The notes: a model not told the origin generated them from the letters alone. A stretch of DNA of 35,058 bases from Opitutus sp. GAS368 (GCA_945862035.1 CAMAXB010000002.1:1-35058); one strand, 5' to 3'; shown: positions 7,453 to 16,083, numbered from the stretch's first letter. Program-made: numbers and translations.

Positions 7453-8580
7453 ATGCCGCTCGTGTTGCGTTGCGTGCCCCTGCTCTTGGTTGCCGCGCTG
7501 GCGGCCCCGGCCCTGTCGGCGCAGTCCAAGGCCGCCGCCGCTCCTGCCAACCGCGAGGCTGTCCCGTTTCAGCAGAGCCGCCCCGCCTATCCCGAGTCGC
7601 TCCGTACCTATCGAATCCGTGGTGAGGTCCGGCTCGCCTACGACATCGACGCGGAGGGGTATGTGCAGAATCTGCGCGCCACGTATGCGACGCACCCCGA
7701 TTTCCTGCAGCCCGCCCTCGACGTGGCGAAGGGCTGGCGCTTCCGCCCCGCCCGCAAGGACGGAAAGCCGGTGTCCTCAAGTCGCGAGGAGTCGGTCTTC
7801 ACCGACGTTCTCACCCCGGGCTTGGAGGCCTTCGAAATTCCTGCCGTGGCGGTCAAGGACCTGCCGGAATCCCTGCGTTATGACCGGCCGCCGTCGATTC
7901 GCACGCTGGTGCCGGTGGTCTATCCTTATGAGCAATTGCTCGCGAACAAGCGCGGCGCGGCGCAGGTGGCGTTGATCATCGCCCCGGACGGATTGACGCG
8001 TGAGCTCCGGGTGCGCGCCGCCTCGGAACCTGCCTTCGGCCTGGCGCTGGCGGCGGCGATGGAGGCCTGGGAGTTCGAACCGGCGGTCAAGAACGGCGCG
8101 CCCAGCGGTGCGATCCTGACCCGGGGCCAGGAGTTCAAGGTGGATGGTGAAGACCGGCTGGTCAGCGACGGCACCCGCCGGCTGCTGCGGATCCTTTCCT
8201 CCGAAAATCCCGCCATTGTTGATCTCTCCGCGCTCGACGCCTCACCCGAGCCACTGGAGCGCGTTCCGCCGGTGTTTCCGCAGAAGCATGCCGGCAAGGA
8301 TGGCACCACGGAAGTTGAATTCATCATCGATCGCGAGGGCGTGGTCCACCTGCCTCGTATTGTGTCGGCCAGCGAGCCGGAGTTTGGCTGGTCCGCCGCC
8401 ACGGCCGTGGTCCGCTGGAGATTCGCGCCGCCCATCAAGGCGGGGGAGCCGGTGGACGCGCGGGTGCGCGTGCAACTTGATTTTCGTGCCGCCGAACCGG
8501 CGCCGGCGGCCGAAACCCCGCCGACCCCGACCGACCCTTCCTCCCCGGCGCCGGCGGCCGGGTCCCCACCCCCGGCCTGA
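7453..8580 (+). CDS. Secreted protein with three TonB_C-like domains (paralogue of preceding gene)
   Basis: The protein has a signal peptide (LVLRCVPLLLVAALAAPALSAQ) and three TonB_C-like units with the same order and spacing as its upstream neighbour: IRGEVRLAYDIDAEGYVQNL..., AAQVALIIAPDGLTRELRV... and TTEVEFIIDREGVVHLPRIVSASEPEFGW.... The two genes are tandem duplicates in the same orientation, about 110 bp apart. A GTG at 7450 lies directly before the chosen ATG at 7453 and could also be used. The C-terminus is a Pro/Ala-rich tail (about 30 residues). Function as for the paralogue; no exbB/exbD gene is present in the window. Confidence 0.8.
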   Translation: MPLVLRCVPLLLVAALAAPALSAQSKAAAAPANREAVPFQQSRPAYPESLRTYRIRGEVRLAYDIDAEGYVQNLRATYATHPDFLQPALDVAKGWRFRPARKDGKPVSSSREESVFTDVLTPGLEAFEIPAVAVKDLPESLRYDRPPSIRTLVPVVYPYEQLLANKRGAAQVALIIAPDGLTRELRVRAASEPAFGLALAAAMEAWEFEPAVKNGAPSGAILTRGQEFKVDGEDRLVSDGTRRLLRILSSENPAIVDLSALDASPEPLERVPPVFPQKHAGKDGTTEVEFIIDREGVVHLPRIVSASEPEFGWSAATAVVRWRFAPPIKAGEPVDARVRVQLDFRAAEPAPAAETPPTPTDPSSPAPAAGSPPPA

Positions 8581-8637
8581 GTCGCCCGCGATGATTGGCC
8601 GGATCCCTGCTTCACCTGCGACCGGCCTTCACTCGCG

Positions 8638-9048
8638 ATGACCACCAACGTTCTTGTCCCGCTGCCCGGCTTTGTGCTGCCCCCGGATTTGCCCTGGCGG
8701 ATCCGTTTCATTGAACAGGTGGAGGACCACCTCCGGACCATGCAGGCGCAGGGGCACTTCCGCCCACCCCGCTTCTTTGGTTACTATTTCCGCGATGGTA
8801 ACCCGGTGGCGGTCAGCGGGAACTGGACAGTCGCGCTCGAACCCGACCCGGTGCTTTCGCCCGTTCCGCGCGACCTTGATCGCCTCACCTGCGGCCAGTT
8901 TCCAATCACGGCGCAGGCCGGCGAGGATCCTGCGTACCTCCTGATCCATGATCGCCGGGACGGTGCCTGCTGGCTGTGGGGCTTCAGTTACGGGTTTCGT
9001 TTTGTCACGGCCACGGATCCGCTCCTGACCGACGACAGCGGGACGTAG
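8638..9048 (+). CDS. Hypothetical protein, 136 aa
   Basis: I do not recognise a family. The protein is soluble and rich in aromatic residues (RFFGYYFRDG, GACWLWGFSYGFRF), with a beta-rich look in its second half. There is no signal peptide. It begins 57 bp after the third TonB_C gene in the same direction, so it may share its transcript. The ATG at 8638 is the only start giving the full open frame. Coding status is supported by length and codon-position bias only. Confidence 0.6.
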   Translation: MTTNVLVPLPGFVLPPDLPWRIRFIEQVEDHLRTMQAQGHFRPPRFFGYYFRDGNPVAVSGNWTVALEPDPVLSPVPRDLDRLTCGQFPITAQAGEDPAYLLIHDRRDGACWLWGFSYGFRFVTATDPLLTDDSGT

Positions 9049-9301
9049 GCCGGACTTCGCGCGCGCAGGTTTCGCCGGTGGCACTGGGTCGAGAGGGGGG
9101 CTTGCCCCTCAAAGCCTGACCGTGATGCGTTGCAGAGCCCTCGACAAAAATGCCCTTTCGTTGGCAGCGATCGATTGGGGCGTCACGACCGTCTGGACCA
9201 TCAGGACCCCCATCCTGCTTCGCGTGCTCGCGACTACGCAGAACCGGAAAACAACCTTATTTACGCCGCCGTCGCAGCCGGGCCGCTGAGGCTCGGTTGG
9301 G

Positions 9302-10255
9302 TCAGCGCACCCGGCTGCCGTACTGGTTGGAGACCGCGAGGGTGGAGAAGTGGGCGAAGGCGATCCGGGCGACATCGGCTACGGGCGACGCGTTTTCCGG
9401 CAGGTACACGGCCATGACACTCAGCACGAAGGGACGGTTCGCCAGTAGCACGATGCCGGTCTGGCATTGGACGCCGCGCACGGAACCGGGCTTGGAGGCG
9501 ATCGGCACTTCGCGCGGAATGCCGCCGCGAAAGCCGCCCCCTGCGAGCTGCCATCCGTCCGCATCCGGCAGCTTGAGGATCTCAATCATCGCCGTACTAT
9601 CGGGAAACCGCTCCCGGTGGATCATTTCCGCCAACTGGGCCATCTCCCGCGGCGTCGAGATGTTCTCGATGTTTCTGCGGGCCGCGCCGGTCGCATCGAG
9701 CATGACGCGCTGCAGCCGGGTATTCGGCAGACCCAAGGACGCCATCAGGGCATTCACCCGTTCCATGCCAACCAGCGCGATGAGCTTGTTGGTCGCGGTA
9801 TTATCGCTGTGCTGGATCATGGCCTCCAAAAGGGCCCGCACGGTCACGGACACCGGCCCCTTGTCGATCTGCTCGTTGAGCCGACCCGATCCCCGGGCGA
9901 CATCGGCCTCGGTCAGCGTGACGTTTGTGTCCAAGCTGAGCTCGCCCGCACGGGCGGCGCGGAACAATTCTACCATGATGGGAATCTTGATCGAACTGGC
10001 CTGAGCAAAGGGAACGTCGGCGTTGATGGCCAGCACCTGTCCGCTGGTGAGGTCGATGGCCATGACCCCCAGCACGCCACCGAAGGTCGCGCCATAATCC
10101 TCCAGTTGTGCCTGGGTCTTCTGCGCGAGCACATCGGACGGGGTGGCTTGGGCCCGGAGGCCGGTCGTCGCGAGGACCAGGCCGCCTACGGCTGCAACGA
10201 CCCGGAACTTGGCGAGCAGGCGGGACGGCGGGGAGAGGGAATGAGACAGTTTCAT
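9302..10255 (-). CDS. Class A beta-lactamase-fold serine hydrolase, exported
   Basis: This 317-residue protein has an N-terminal export signal (about residues 15-36, ending TTGLRAQA) and the serine penicillin-recognising fold. The nucleophile motif SSIK is at 87-90, the SDN loop at 150-152 (HSDNTATN), and the KTG-equivalent KPG at 255-257. The omega-loop segment between SDN and KPG reads RRNIENISTPREM and lacks the usual ExxLN with its Glu166 general base. Efficient beta-lactam hydrolysis is therefore uncertain, and a periplasmic peptidase, esterase or peptidoglycan-related activity is possible. It is transcribed divergently from the TonB-dependent receptor, with 320 bp between the starts; no sigma54-like promoter was seen facing this gene. 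No resistance phenotype should be inferred. Confidence 0.85.
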   Translation of the reverse strand: MKLSHSLSPPSRLLAKFRVVAAVGGLVLATTGLRAQATPSDVLAQKTQAQLEDYGATFGGVLGVMAIDLTSGQVLAINADVPFAQASSIKIPIMVELFRAARAGELSLDTNVTLTEADVARGSGRLNEQIDKGPVSVTVRALLEAMIQHSDNTATNKLIALVGMERVNALMASLGLPNTRLQRVMLDATGAARRNIENISTPREMAQLAEMIHRERFPDSTAMIEILKLPDADGWQLAGGGFRGGIPREVPIASKPGSVRGVQCQTGIVLLANRPFVLSVMAVYLPENASPVADVARIAFAHFSTLAVSNQYGSRVR

Positions 10256-10436
10256 GAGCGGAGAGGTGGCGGGAAGGCCAAGGGGTCACGCAAATAGGGG
10301 GCAACGAAGACAGGTTTGCTTAGCAAGCGTCGTTCCTAGGGTATCGGTTCACTGAGATTTGGCAGAAAGTCTCACGGTGTGAGGACAAGGGATAATAAAT
10401 GACTTCATTTTGCGATGCTCCTCGGCGCCTCAGGCG

Positions 10437-10453
10437 GTTGCCTTTAAGGCAAC
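10437..10453 (+). promoter_or_regulatory. Upstream activator site 1 of the receptor promoter (GTTG-N9-CAAC)
   Basis: GTTGCCTTTAAGGCAAC is a perfect palindrome (arms GTTGCC/GGCAAC) and extends by two more pairs on each side. Its centre is about 73 bp upstream of the -12 GC. The same site class occurs at 17473, also 4 bp before a second site. It is proposed to bind the sigma54 activator encoded at 16084-17472. The rest of the 320-bp gap (10256-10436) shows only a short TTGCT-T-AGCAA palindrome near 10318. Confidence 0.65.
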
Positions 10454-10457
10454 CGTT

Positions 10458-10473
10458 GTTGCTCACCGACAAC
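10458..10473 (+). promoter_or_regulatory. Upstream activator site 2 of the receptor promoter (GTTG-N8-CAAC)
   Basis: GTTGCTCACCGACAAC keeps the GTTG/CAAC ends with an 8-base centre. It lies 4 bp after site 1 and 31 bp before the -24 element, exactly as the second site of the symporter promoter does. Confidence 0.6.
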
Positions 10474-10504
10474 GACAAAATTGCCTCCTCCCGTAACGTT
10501 TAAG

Positions 10505-10520
10505 TGGCATGCTCAATGCT
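10505..10520 (+). promoter_or_regulatory. Sigma54 (-24/-12) promoter of the TonB-dependent receptor
   Basis: TGGCATGCTCAATGCT fits the RpoN consensus TGGCAYG-N4-TTGCW with one difference, and has GG-N10-GC exactly. Transcription should start near 10531, leaving a leader of about 45 nt before the ATG at 10576. The paired upstream sites support it. Confidence 0.7.
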
Positions 10521-10575
10521 CCATCGAAAAGTGTACCCCGGTATTGTTTGATAATTCAGTAAAAACCAACACCAC

Positions 10576-13500
10576 ATGCATCGCCAAGATCAGGATTCAG
10601 TTTGTCGCCGCTGGGCACGAAAAATCTGCCTAGCGACGGTCGCAATGGGATCCCTCGGCACGGGCCTTTGGGCCCAGGTCGCTCCCCAACCCGCCAGCCC
10701 CGCCGCCCGTCCGAGTACGGGCACCGAAGACGTCATCGAGATGGAGGCCTTCTCCGTCACGGGTTCTAACGTTAAGCGCATGGACCAGGAAAATGTCCTG
10801 CCGGTCACGGTGATGAGCCGCGATGCGATGGACGTGCGCAATGCGCTGACGCCGGTCGATATGCTCACGGCCCTGCCGCAGGTCACGGGTGTGCCGGCGA
10901 ACGAATCACGCTCGGCCTCGGCCGGTGCGCGTGGTGACAACGCCAACATCAACATGCGCGGCCTCGGCACGAATGCCTCGCTCGTCCTGCTGAACGGCCG
11001 GCGCCTTGCCCCGCATCCGATGACGGGCGACCTCGTCGTGAATGTGAATCAGCTGCCCAACCAGGGTATCAGCCAGATTGAGGTGCTGCGCGACGGCGCC
11101 TCCTCGCTCTACGGCTCCGACGCCATTGCCGGGGTCGTGAACTACATCATGCGGACTGATTATCGCGGGGTGCAGATCAAGACCCGTTACGCGACGCCGG
11201 AAGAGCCGGGCGGCTCCCAGCTCCAGGGAACGATCACCTATGGGGCCGACTTCCTCGACGGCCGCCTGCGCTACCTCACGAACTTCGATGTCTTTTTCCG
11301 CGAGGAGCTGTGGCTCCACCAGCGCGAGCAGGGGCGCTTTGCCGACAACTCCTACCGGGCCCCCGCGCCCTTCAACGGGGCGGCAGGTCCCTTCAACTCC
11401 GCGGCAGTTGTTGGTCGCTGGCCCACCTTCCGGGTCGGCACGGCCACGGCCACCAATTATTTCCGTCCGGTCAGCGGCACGCCAACCCTAACCACGGTGG
11501 CGCCGACCCGCGCGGCCAATCCGGAGTACTACAACAACCTGAACGCCTACTCGATGGCGTCCCCCCGCACGCGGCGCATCAACTGGTTCAATCGCGTCGA
11601 GTATGACTTCACCGACACGATCACCGCGTTTGCCGACATCTCACTCTATAAGGCGGACTCCGTCACGATCCGCCAGCCGATCAGCATGAACGCGCCGACC
11701 AGTGACGCGTTTGCGGTCATGTCGGAAAACAATCCCTTCAACCCGTATGGCTCGCGCTTCTTCCACGTCACCGGCGCACCGAATACGGATGGCACCGCCC
11801 GCCTGGTGGGTGCGCCGCGCTCGATTTCCATGCAGGCCCAGCAGATTCAGGATCTCCCGGGTGACCGCATGGAAGTCTCTGCCGGAACCTATCGCTTCGT
11901 GGGCGGCCTCATGGGCAAGCTCACCGACACGTGGTCATGGGAGACGGGTGCCCTTTACACGCAGGTTTACGCGGCCGACCGCGCGCCCTTCAATGTGCGC
12001 GAGAGTCTCTACCACGCGGCGTTGGGTCGCACCGCCATCCCCGGACCAAACGACAACCGCTTCGCGGCTGAGGCCGGCGCGTTCAATCCGTTTGGCTACA
12101 CCTTCAAGGTTCAGAACGGCGCGGTGGTGGCCGACCAGCCCTATGTCAACCCCCAGGGCGTGATGAACACCTTCGTCGATCGCTGGCGCCAGGATGGCCG
12201 CACCGAAGTGGCGAGCCTCGATGCCCGCGCCTCCGGTCGTCTCTTCACGATGTGGGCCGGCGACATCAATGTCGCGATCGGCGGCGAGTACCGAACCGAG
12301 TACTTCCGCTGGGTCCGTCCTTACAATGTGAGCACGCGCAATGACTTCTATGTGTCTTCGCCAATTCCGGACAACACGGGCGACCGTACCGTCACCAGCT
12401 TCTACTCCGAACTGGTGATTCCACTGGTCGCGCCCCAGAACAACATCCCGCTGGCCAATTCCCTCGAGCTGTCCGCCTCGGCCCGTTATGAGAGCTACGA
12501 TGACTTTGGGAACACCACCCGGCCCAAGGTCGGCCTGAACTGGAAGCCGCTGCCCAACATCATGGTCCGCAGTTCCTACAACGAGGGCTTCACTGCTCCC
12601 AGCCTCGCGGATCTCTACTCGCCGCCGTCCTCCACCATCGGCTCGGTCGCGACGCAGATCGACACCTACCGCAATGTCGCGACGAGCGAAGGCGCGTACG
12701 TGACGCTCGCCATCACCTCCGGCAATCCGAACCTGCAGCCGGCCGAGTCCGAGGGCAAGAGCGCGGGCATCGTGATTGATGTGCCATGGGTCCCCGGCCT
12801 CACGCTCACCGCCGACTATTGGGAGATTGATCAGATCGGTCAGGTCGGCTCGCGCAGTGTCTCCCAGCTCTACATCAGCGATGATGTGCTGCTGAAGGCC
12901 TATGTCGCGCAGCAGATCGCCGCGGGCGTCCCGGTCATGTCCATCGACACCGCTAGTGGCACCGCGAACTACCGCGGCGACGTCGGCATCCAGCGCTTTG
13001 CGGCAAATGCCGAGGACGTCGCGCTCTTCGCCGCGTGGAATGCCGCCAATCCCGGCAACCCCCGCGCGGTCGTCGGTCGCGTTCGCGCCACCAACTCGCC
13101 CATCGGCAATCTGGTCTCTGCCACCGCCTCCGGCTGGGATTTCGGCGCAAGCTATAATCTGCCCGAATTGAGCATCGGCCGCCTGTCCTTCACCACGGAC
13201 TGGAGCTACCTGGTCGACTCCTTCTCGACCAACTCGGCGGGGCTCAAACCGGTCATCTCCCTGCGCAAGGGCGTAGGCAGCAACGCCGAGTGGCGGGGCA
13301 ATGGCACCGCGAGCTGGCGCAAGGACAACTGGACGGTGGGCCTGAGCGCCTACTACATCGGCGACTACACCATCGCCAATGTCACCACGACCCAGGCGCT
13401 CTACGAGTCACTCGGTCGGCCCGATTACATCCGCCCGCAGTTCACCGATGGCAACACGCTCTACCGCTACGTCGTGGAGGAAACGCTGTCGTTCAACGGC

Positions 13501-13689
13501 TTTGTTACCTACCGCTTCGGCCGCGGCGCGGATCGCTTCTGGCTGCCGACCTCCGTCCGCCTCGGCGTGTCCAATCTTACCGATGAGGAGCCGCCGCTCT
13601 CCAACGGCAACTTCGGCTATGATCCCGGCGTGCATGCGAATCTCTTCGCCGGCCGCACCTGGAGCATCGAGCTGAACAAGGAGTTCTAA
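10576..13689 (+). CDS. TonB-dependent outer-membrane receptor
   Basis: This large (1037 aa) outer-membrane transporter takes up a substrate with energy from TonB. The N-terminus has an export signal (ICLATVAMGSLGTGLWAQ), then an acidic segment EDVIEMEAFSVTGSNVKR that takes the place of the TonB box, then a plug domain (about residues 65-190) with NINMRGLGTNASLVLLNGRRL and IEVLRDGASSLYGSDAIAGVVNY. The rest is a beta-barrel with FTAPSLADLY and NPNLQPAESEGKSAGI. It ends in an aromatic C-terminal residue (IELNKEF), as outer-membrane barrels do. There is no N-terminal signalling domain, so it does not signal to an anti-sigma factor; control is more likely through the sigma54 promoter upstream. The substrate is unknown. 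The regulon suggests acylated amino acids or peptides (inference). Confidence 0.95.
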   Translation: MHRQDQDSVCRRWARKICLATVAMGSLGTGLWAQVAPQPASPAARPSTGTEDVIEMEAFSVTGSNVKRMDQENVLPVTVMSRDAMDVRNALTPVDMLTALPQVTGVPANESRSASAGARGDNANINMRGLGTNASLVLLNGRRLAPHPMTGDLVVNVNQLPNQGISQIEVLRDGASSLYGSDAIAGVVNYIMRTDYRGVQIKTRYATPEEPGGSQLQGTITYGADFLDGRLRYLTNFDVFFREELWLHQREQGRFADNSYRAPAPFNGAAGPFNSAAVVGRWPTFRVGTATATNYFRPVSGTPTLTTVAPTRAANPEYYNNLNAYSMASPRTRRINWFNRVEYDFTDTITAFADISLYKADSVTIRQPISMNAPTSDAFAVMSENNPFNPYGSRFFHVTGAPNTDGTARLVGAPRSISMQAQQIQDLPGDRMEVSAGTYRFVGGLMGKLTDTWSWETGALYTQVYAADRAPFNVRESLYHAALGRTAIPGPNDNRFAAEAGAFNPFGYTFKVQNGAVVADQPYVNPQGVMNTFVDRWRQDGRTEVASLDARASGRLFTMWAGDINVAIGGEYRTEYFRWVRPYNVSTRNDFYVSSPIPDNTGDRTVTSFYSELVIPLVAPQNNIPLANSLELSASARYESYDDFGNTTRPKVGLNWKPLPNIMVRSSYNEGFTAPSLADLYSPPSSTIGSVATQIDTYRNVATSEGAYVTLAITSGNPNLQPAESEGKSAGIVIDVPWVPGLTLTADYWEIDQIGQVGSRSVSQLYISDDVLLKAYVAQQIAAGVPVMSIDTASGTANYRGDVGIQRFAANAEDVALFAAWNAANPGNPRAVVGRVRATNSPIGNLVSATASGWDFGASYNLPELSIGRLSFTTDWSYLVDSFSTNSAGLKPVISLRKGVGSNAEWRGNGTASWRKDNWTVGLSAYYIGDYTIANVTTTQALYESLGRPDYIRPQFTDGNTLYRYVVEETLSFNGFVTYRFGRGADRFWLPTSVRLGVSNLTDEEPPLSNGNFGYDPGVHANLFAGRTWSIELNKEF

Positions 13690-13855
13690 GTCAGTTCCGC
13701 TTCATCCCCGCCCCCGCCGGCCGCGGACACGCGTCCGCTGGCCAGCGGTTCCGGTACGGGCGCCGTCCATAGAGAATCCGGCAACACCCGTAGCCAGTTG
13801 CCCCCGGCCTGCAGACTTACTGAATGTGCGGTCGCCGATTGCCCTCGCCCGCCCG

Positions 13856-13876
13856 CGCCTCGCCTCCAGCGAGGCG
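13856..13876. terminator. Strong hairpin between convergent genes
   Basis: CGCCTCGC-CTCCA-GCGAGGCG has an 8-bp perfect stem. It sits in the 280-bp gap between the receptor (plus) and the thioredoxin-like gene (minus), so it could end transcription from both sides. There is no T-tract. The rest of the gap shows nothing else recognisable. Confidence 0.45.
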
Positions 13877-13969
13877 TGGGATCGAGCGGATGACTCCGCG
13901 CTCCTCGGCACCCCGTTCACCGACGAGAACGGGCTCGGCGTGTGGCGGCCAAAGTGCTGATCGCGAGCC

Positions 13970-14881
13970 TCACGGTTTCTTCGCGTCCGCCAGCAGTGCG
14001 TCGATCAGCGGAATCTGTTCGGCCGGATCATCCCCCGGGCGCAGATCCGTGTGCCGGACGCTGCCGTCCGGACCGAGGATCACGCGGAATGGCAGGCGCT
14101 GGATGGCCAGCGCCGCCATGAAGGACTCGTCGCGGGCGACGGCCACCGTGCCGGCGATGCCGCGGGCCTGGGCAAATTCGCCGAGCAGGGTGAGTTCGCG
14201 CGCGGGATCGCCGCGTGTGTCGATGGGTTCGGGCCCGATCCCGCTGAGGCTGCCCTGCAAGGTGGTGATCGCGACAAACGCGACCGGCTGGCCGGCGTAG
14301 TGCGCGGCCAGCTCGCGCACCCGGGGAAACGCGCGCACGCTGGATACAGACCACGTCGCCCAGAAGTCGATCACGACCACCTGGCCACGCAGCGCCTCGA
14401 GGGAGGCGAGCCCGGCGGGTTGCGACCATTGCAGCGGGAGCGCGGGCAGGGGTCGGCCAACAAGGGACGACTGGGCCGCGCGCGCCTGCAGACGCGCTTC
14501 GCGGCGCATCAGGGCGCTGGCGACGGCGAGCCCGGTGTCGGCGTCGGGAAATTCCTCCTGCAGCTGCCGGATGTAGGCCTGCGGCCGCTCCGGTTGATCG
14601 AACAGTTCGATGTCGAGCGCGAGCCGCGTCACGAGGATGTCGGCGACGTCATGCGTCTTCTCCGCCCGATGCTGCTCAAACAGCGCCCCGAGCTCGGTGA
14701 GTTCAGGGGTCAGGGCCGCCTCGGTGTCGTCCCCGGCGGCAACCTTGGCCTGGATTCGAGCGACAATCTCCTCGTGGGCCAGCGCGACGGCCGACGGCGG
14801 CCCGATGGCGTGAGCGCCGGCCGAGGAGGCCAGCAGGCCGAAGAGAAGAGCAATGAGGCCGGGAGCGAAACGCTGCATCAT
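13970..14881 (-). CDS. Secreted TlpA-like thioredoxin-fold protein lacking the CxxC cysteines
   Basis: A signal peptide (FAPGLIALLFGLLASSAGAHA) is followed by a helical N-terminal region (about 30-140) and a TlpA/AhpC-type thioredoxin fold (about 140-300). The fold is recognisable from VVVIDFWATWSVSSVRAFPRV, where homologues read FWATWCGPCxxEFP. Both active-site cysteines are serines (S-V-S-S), so dithiol-disulfide chemistry is not expected. The cis-Pro loop (IQRLPFRVILGPDGSV) is kept. It may be a binding or chaperone-like domain. It lies 86 bp downstream of the dehydrogenase gene in the same direction and may be in its transcript, although a GC-rich hairpin lies between them. The second Met (14878) is an equally good start. 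Confidence 0.8.
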   Translation of the reverse strand: MMQRFAPGLIALLFGLLASSAGAHAIGPPSAVALAHEEIVARIQAKVAAGDDTEAALTPELTELGALFEQHRAEKTHDVADILVTRLALDIELFDQPERPQAYIRQLQEEFPDADTGLAVASALMRREARLQARAAQSSLVGRPLPALPLQWSQPAGLASLEALRGQVVVIDFWATWSVSSVRAFPRVRELAAHYAGQPVAFVAITTLQGSLSGIGPEPIDTRGDPARELTLLGEFAQARGIAGTVAVARDESFMAALAIQRLPFRVILGPDGSVRHTDLRPGDDPAEQIPLIDALLADAKKP

Positions 14882-14921
14882 GTCAGGCTACGAACCTGCC
14901 GGGCGCCGCGGGCTGTGGCAA

Positions 14922-14951
14922 GGGCCGCCGCCCGGTGCACGGGGGCGGCCC
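14922..14951 (-). terminator. GC-rich hairpin between dehydrogenase and thioredoxin-like gene
   Basis: GGGCCGCC and GGCGGCCC form an 8-bp stem around a 14-nt loop that can pair further. It lies directly after the dehydrogenase stop codon on the minus strand. It may attenuate or end that transcript; no T-tract is visible. Confidence 0.4.
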
Positions 14952-14967
14952 TACGCGAGAGGCGGAC

Positions 14968-15978
14968 TCAGACGGCGGGCGACGGGTTGCTCCAGGCCGG
15001 GGCCGCGAGCTCGGTCACGAGCCGGATGCCGGCCGGGGCGGTGATCAGACGGGGCACGATATTGATCAGCGCAGCCACCGTGGCGTCGTCACCGGCGACG
15101 CCGCCGTTGAGCGTGAGATGAAGGTTGGGCCGTCCGCGGATGACAATCGTGTCGTGGGGATTGGGCTCCCCGAGCGCCATGGTCAGGTCGAGCACGATCT
15201 TGGCCTCGTCGCCGACCATGCCGATGGCACGCTGGTGGAGACCGCGCGTCTGCCCAGGGGCGACATCGAAGAAGGTGGTCTTGATCCGAGCGTCGGCCAC
15301 GACGGGCTCGCACATCTCGGTGATGGCATCGAGTTTCCACCCCATCGCCTTGGCGAGGAGCGCGAGGGACTGCTGGAAGCCGGCGTGGCCGGCCTTGCCG
15401 GCCTTGAAGGCGGCGCGGAATTCCTCGGGCGGGCGGGCGCTGCCGATCTTAGCCTGGAGCGGACCGCGGCGGGTGGACGCATCCACGACGCGTTCGACGT
15501 AGATCGAGTTCACCTGGCGACTGACGCCGGTGAGGACGATCGGGAGCAGGTCCATGACGAATCCAGGATTGACGCCGGTGGCGACCACGCGGGCGCCGGA
15601 CTTGCGGCAGAGCGCATCGTACTCGGCGGCGATTTCCGGTGTCTTGAGTTGAGGGAAGATCAGCTCCTCGCAGGTCGAGGCGACGCTGATGCCGCGCTCA
15701 AGCGCCGGACGGACCTGCGCAAGGGAGGCGGCCGCGCTGGAGGAGGCGGTGTGGAGGATCACGTCGGGCGTCACGGCCTTGAGTAGCTCGTCCATCGAGG
15801 CGTGGACTTTGCCGGCAACGGTGGCATTGCCGGTGACGTCGGCCATGGAGCGGCCGGCTTTGTCGGGGGCGACATCGACGCCACCGACGATTTCGATCCA
15901 TCCTTGGGTGGCGGCGAGGGCGATCGATTCGAGACCGATTGGACCGAGGCCGAATTGGGCGACTTTGATTTTCTTCAT
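14968..15978 (-). CDS. NAD(P)-dependent amino-acid dehydrogenase, diaminopentanoate dehydrogenase/DapB-like
   Basis: The protein begins with a Rossmann nucleotide-binding motif (KVAQFGLGPIGLESI, GxGxxG at residues about 10-15), followed by an acidic residue region GGVDVAPDKAGR and SASSTCEEL-type segments (VASTCEELIFPQL). The whole resembles 2,4-diaminopentanoate dehydrogenase and the N-terminal domain of dihydrodipicolinate reductase. The 336-residue length fits the former. Members of the group oxidatively deaminate amino acids with NAD(P). The substrate here is unknown. It lacks a signal peptide and is cytoplasmic. It is preceded by a sigma54-type promoter and paired palindromes, and lies directly downstream of the sigma54 activator gene on the same strand, about 105 bp away. 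A role in oxidising the amino acid imported by the symporter is inferred. True lysine-pathway DapB is shorter, so that reading is unlikely. Confidence 0.75.
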   Translation of the reverse strand: MKKIKVAQFGLGPIGLESIALAATQGWIEIVGGVDVAPDKAGRSMADVTGNATVAGKVHASMDELLKAVTPDVILHTASSSAAASLAQVRPALERGISVASTCEELIFPQLKTPEIAAEYDALCRKSGARVVATGVNPGFVMDLLPIVLTGVSRQVNSIYVERVVDASTRRGPLQAKIGSARPPEEFRAAFKAGKAGHAGFQQSLALLAKAMGWKLDAITEMCEPVVADARIKTTFFDVAPGQTRGLHQRAIGMVGDEAKIVLDLTMALGEPNPHDTIVIRGRPNLHLTLNGGVAGDDATVAALINIVPRLITAPAGIRLVTELAAPAWSNPSPAV

Positions 15979-16001
15979 AGAAATTTAGACGCCCTCGCTA
16001 A

Positions 16002-16017
16002 TGCACTTATGATGCCA
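16002..16017 (-). promoter_or_regulatory. Sigma54 (-24/-12) promoter of the dehydrogenase
   Basis: On the minus strand TGGCATCATAAGTGCA has GG-N10-GC and the TGGCAT core shared with the other two promoters of the regulon. The predicted start is near 15991, only about 13 nt before the ATG at 15978, which is short but possible. The fit to the -12 element is slightly weaker than at 17541. Confidence 0.6.
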
Positions 16018-16061
16018 GCCGGAAAATTCCCCCTTTAGTCGGGGGTGTCGCCCTCTAGCCG

Positions 16062-16077
16062 GTTGCCGTACGGCAAC
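16062..16077 (-). promoter_or_regulatory. Activator site upstream of the dehydrogenase promoter (proximal)
   Basis: GTTGCCGTACGGCAAC is a perfect palindrome, here with an 8-base centre. The pairing extends one base each side to give an 18-bp palindrome. It is centred 66 bp upstream of the -12 GC and lies between the regulator stop codon and the dehydrogenase promoter. The arms GTTGCC/GGCAAC are identical to those of receptor site 1. Confidence 0.6.
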
Positions 16078-16083
16078 CAGCGG

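Noticed and set aside
9302-10255. Calling the serine hydrolase an antibiotic-resistance beta-lactamase
   Set aside because: The omega-loop general base motif is not visible and the family includes many enzymes with other substrates.
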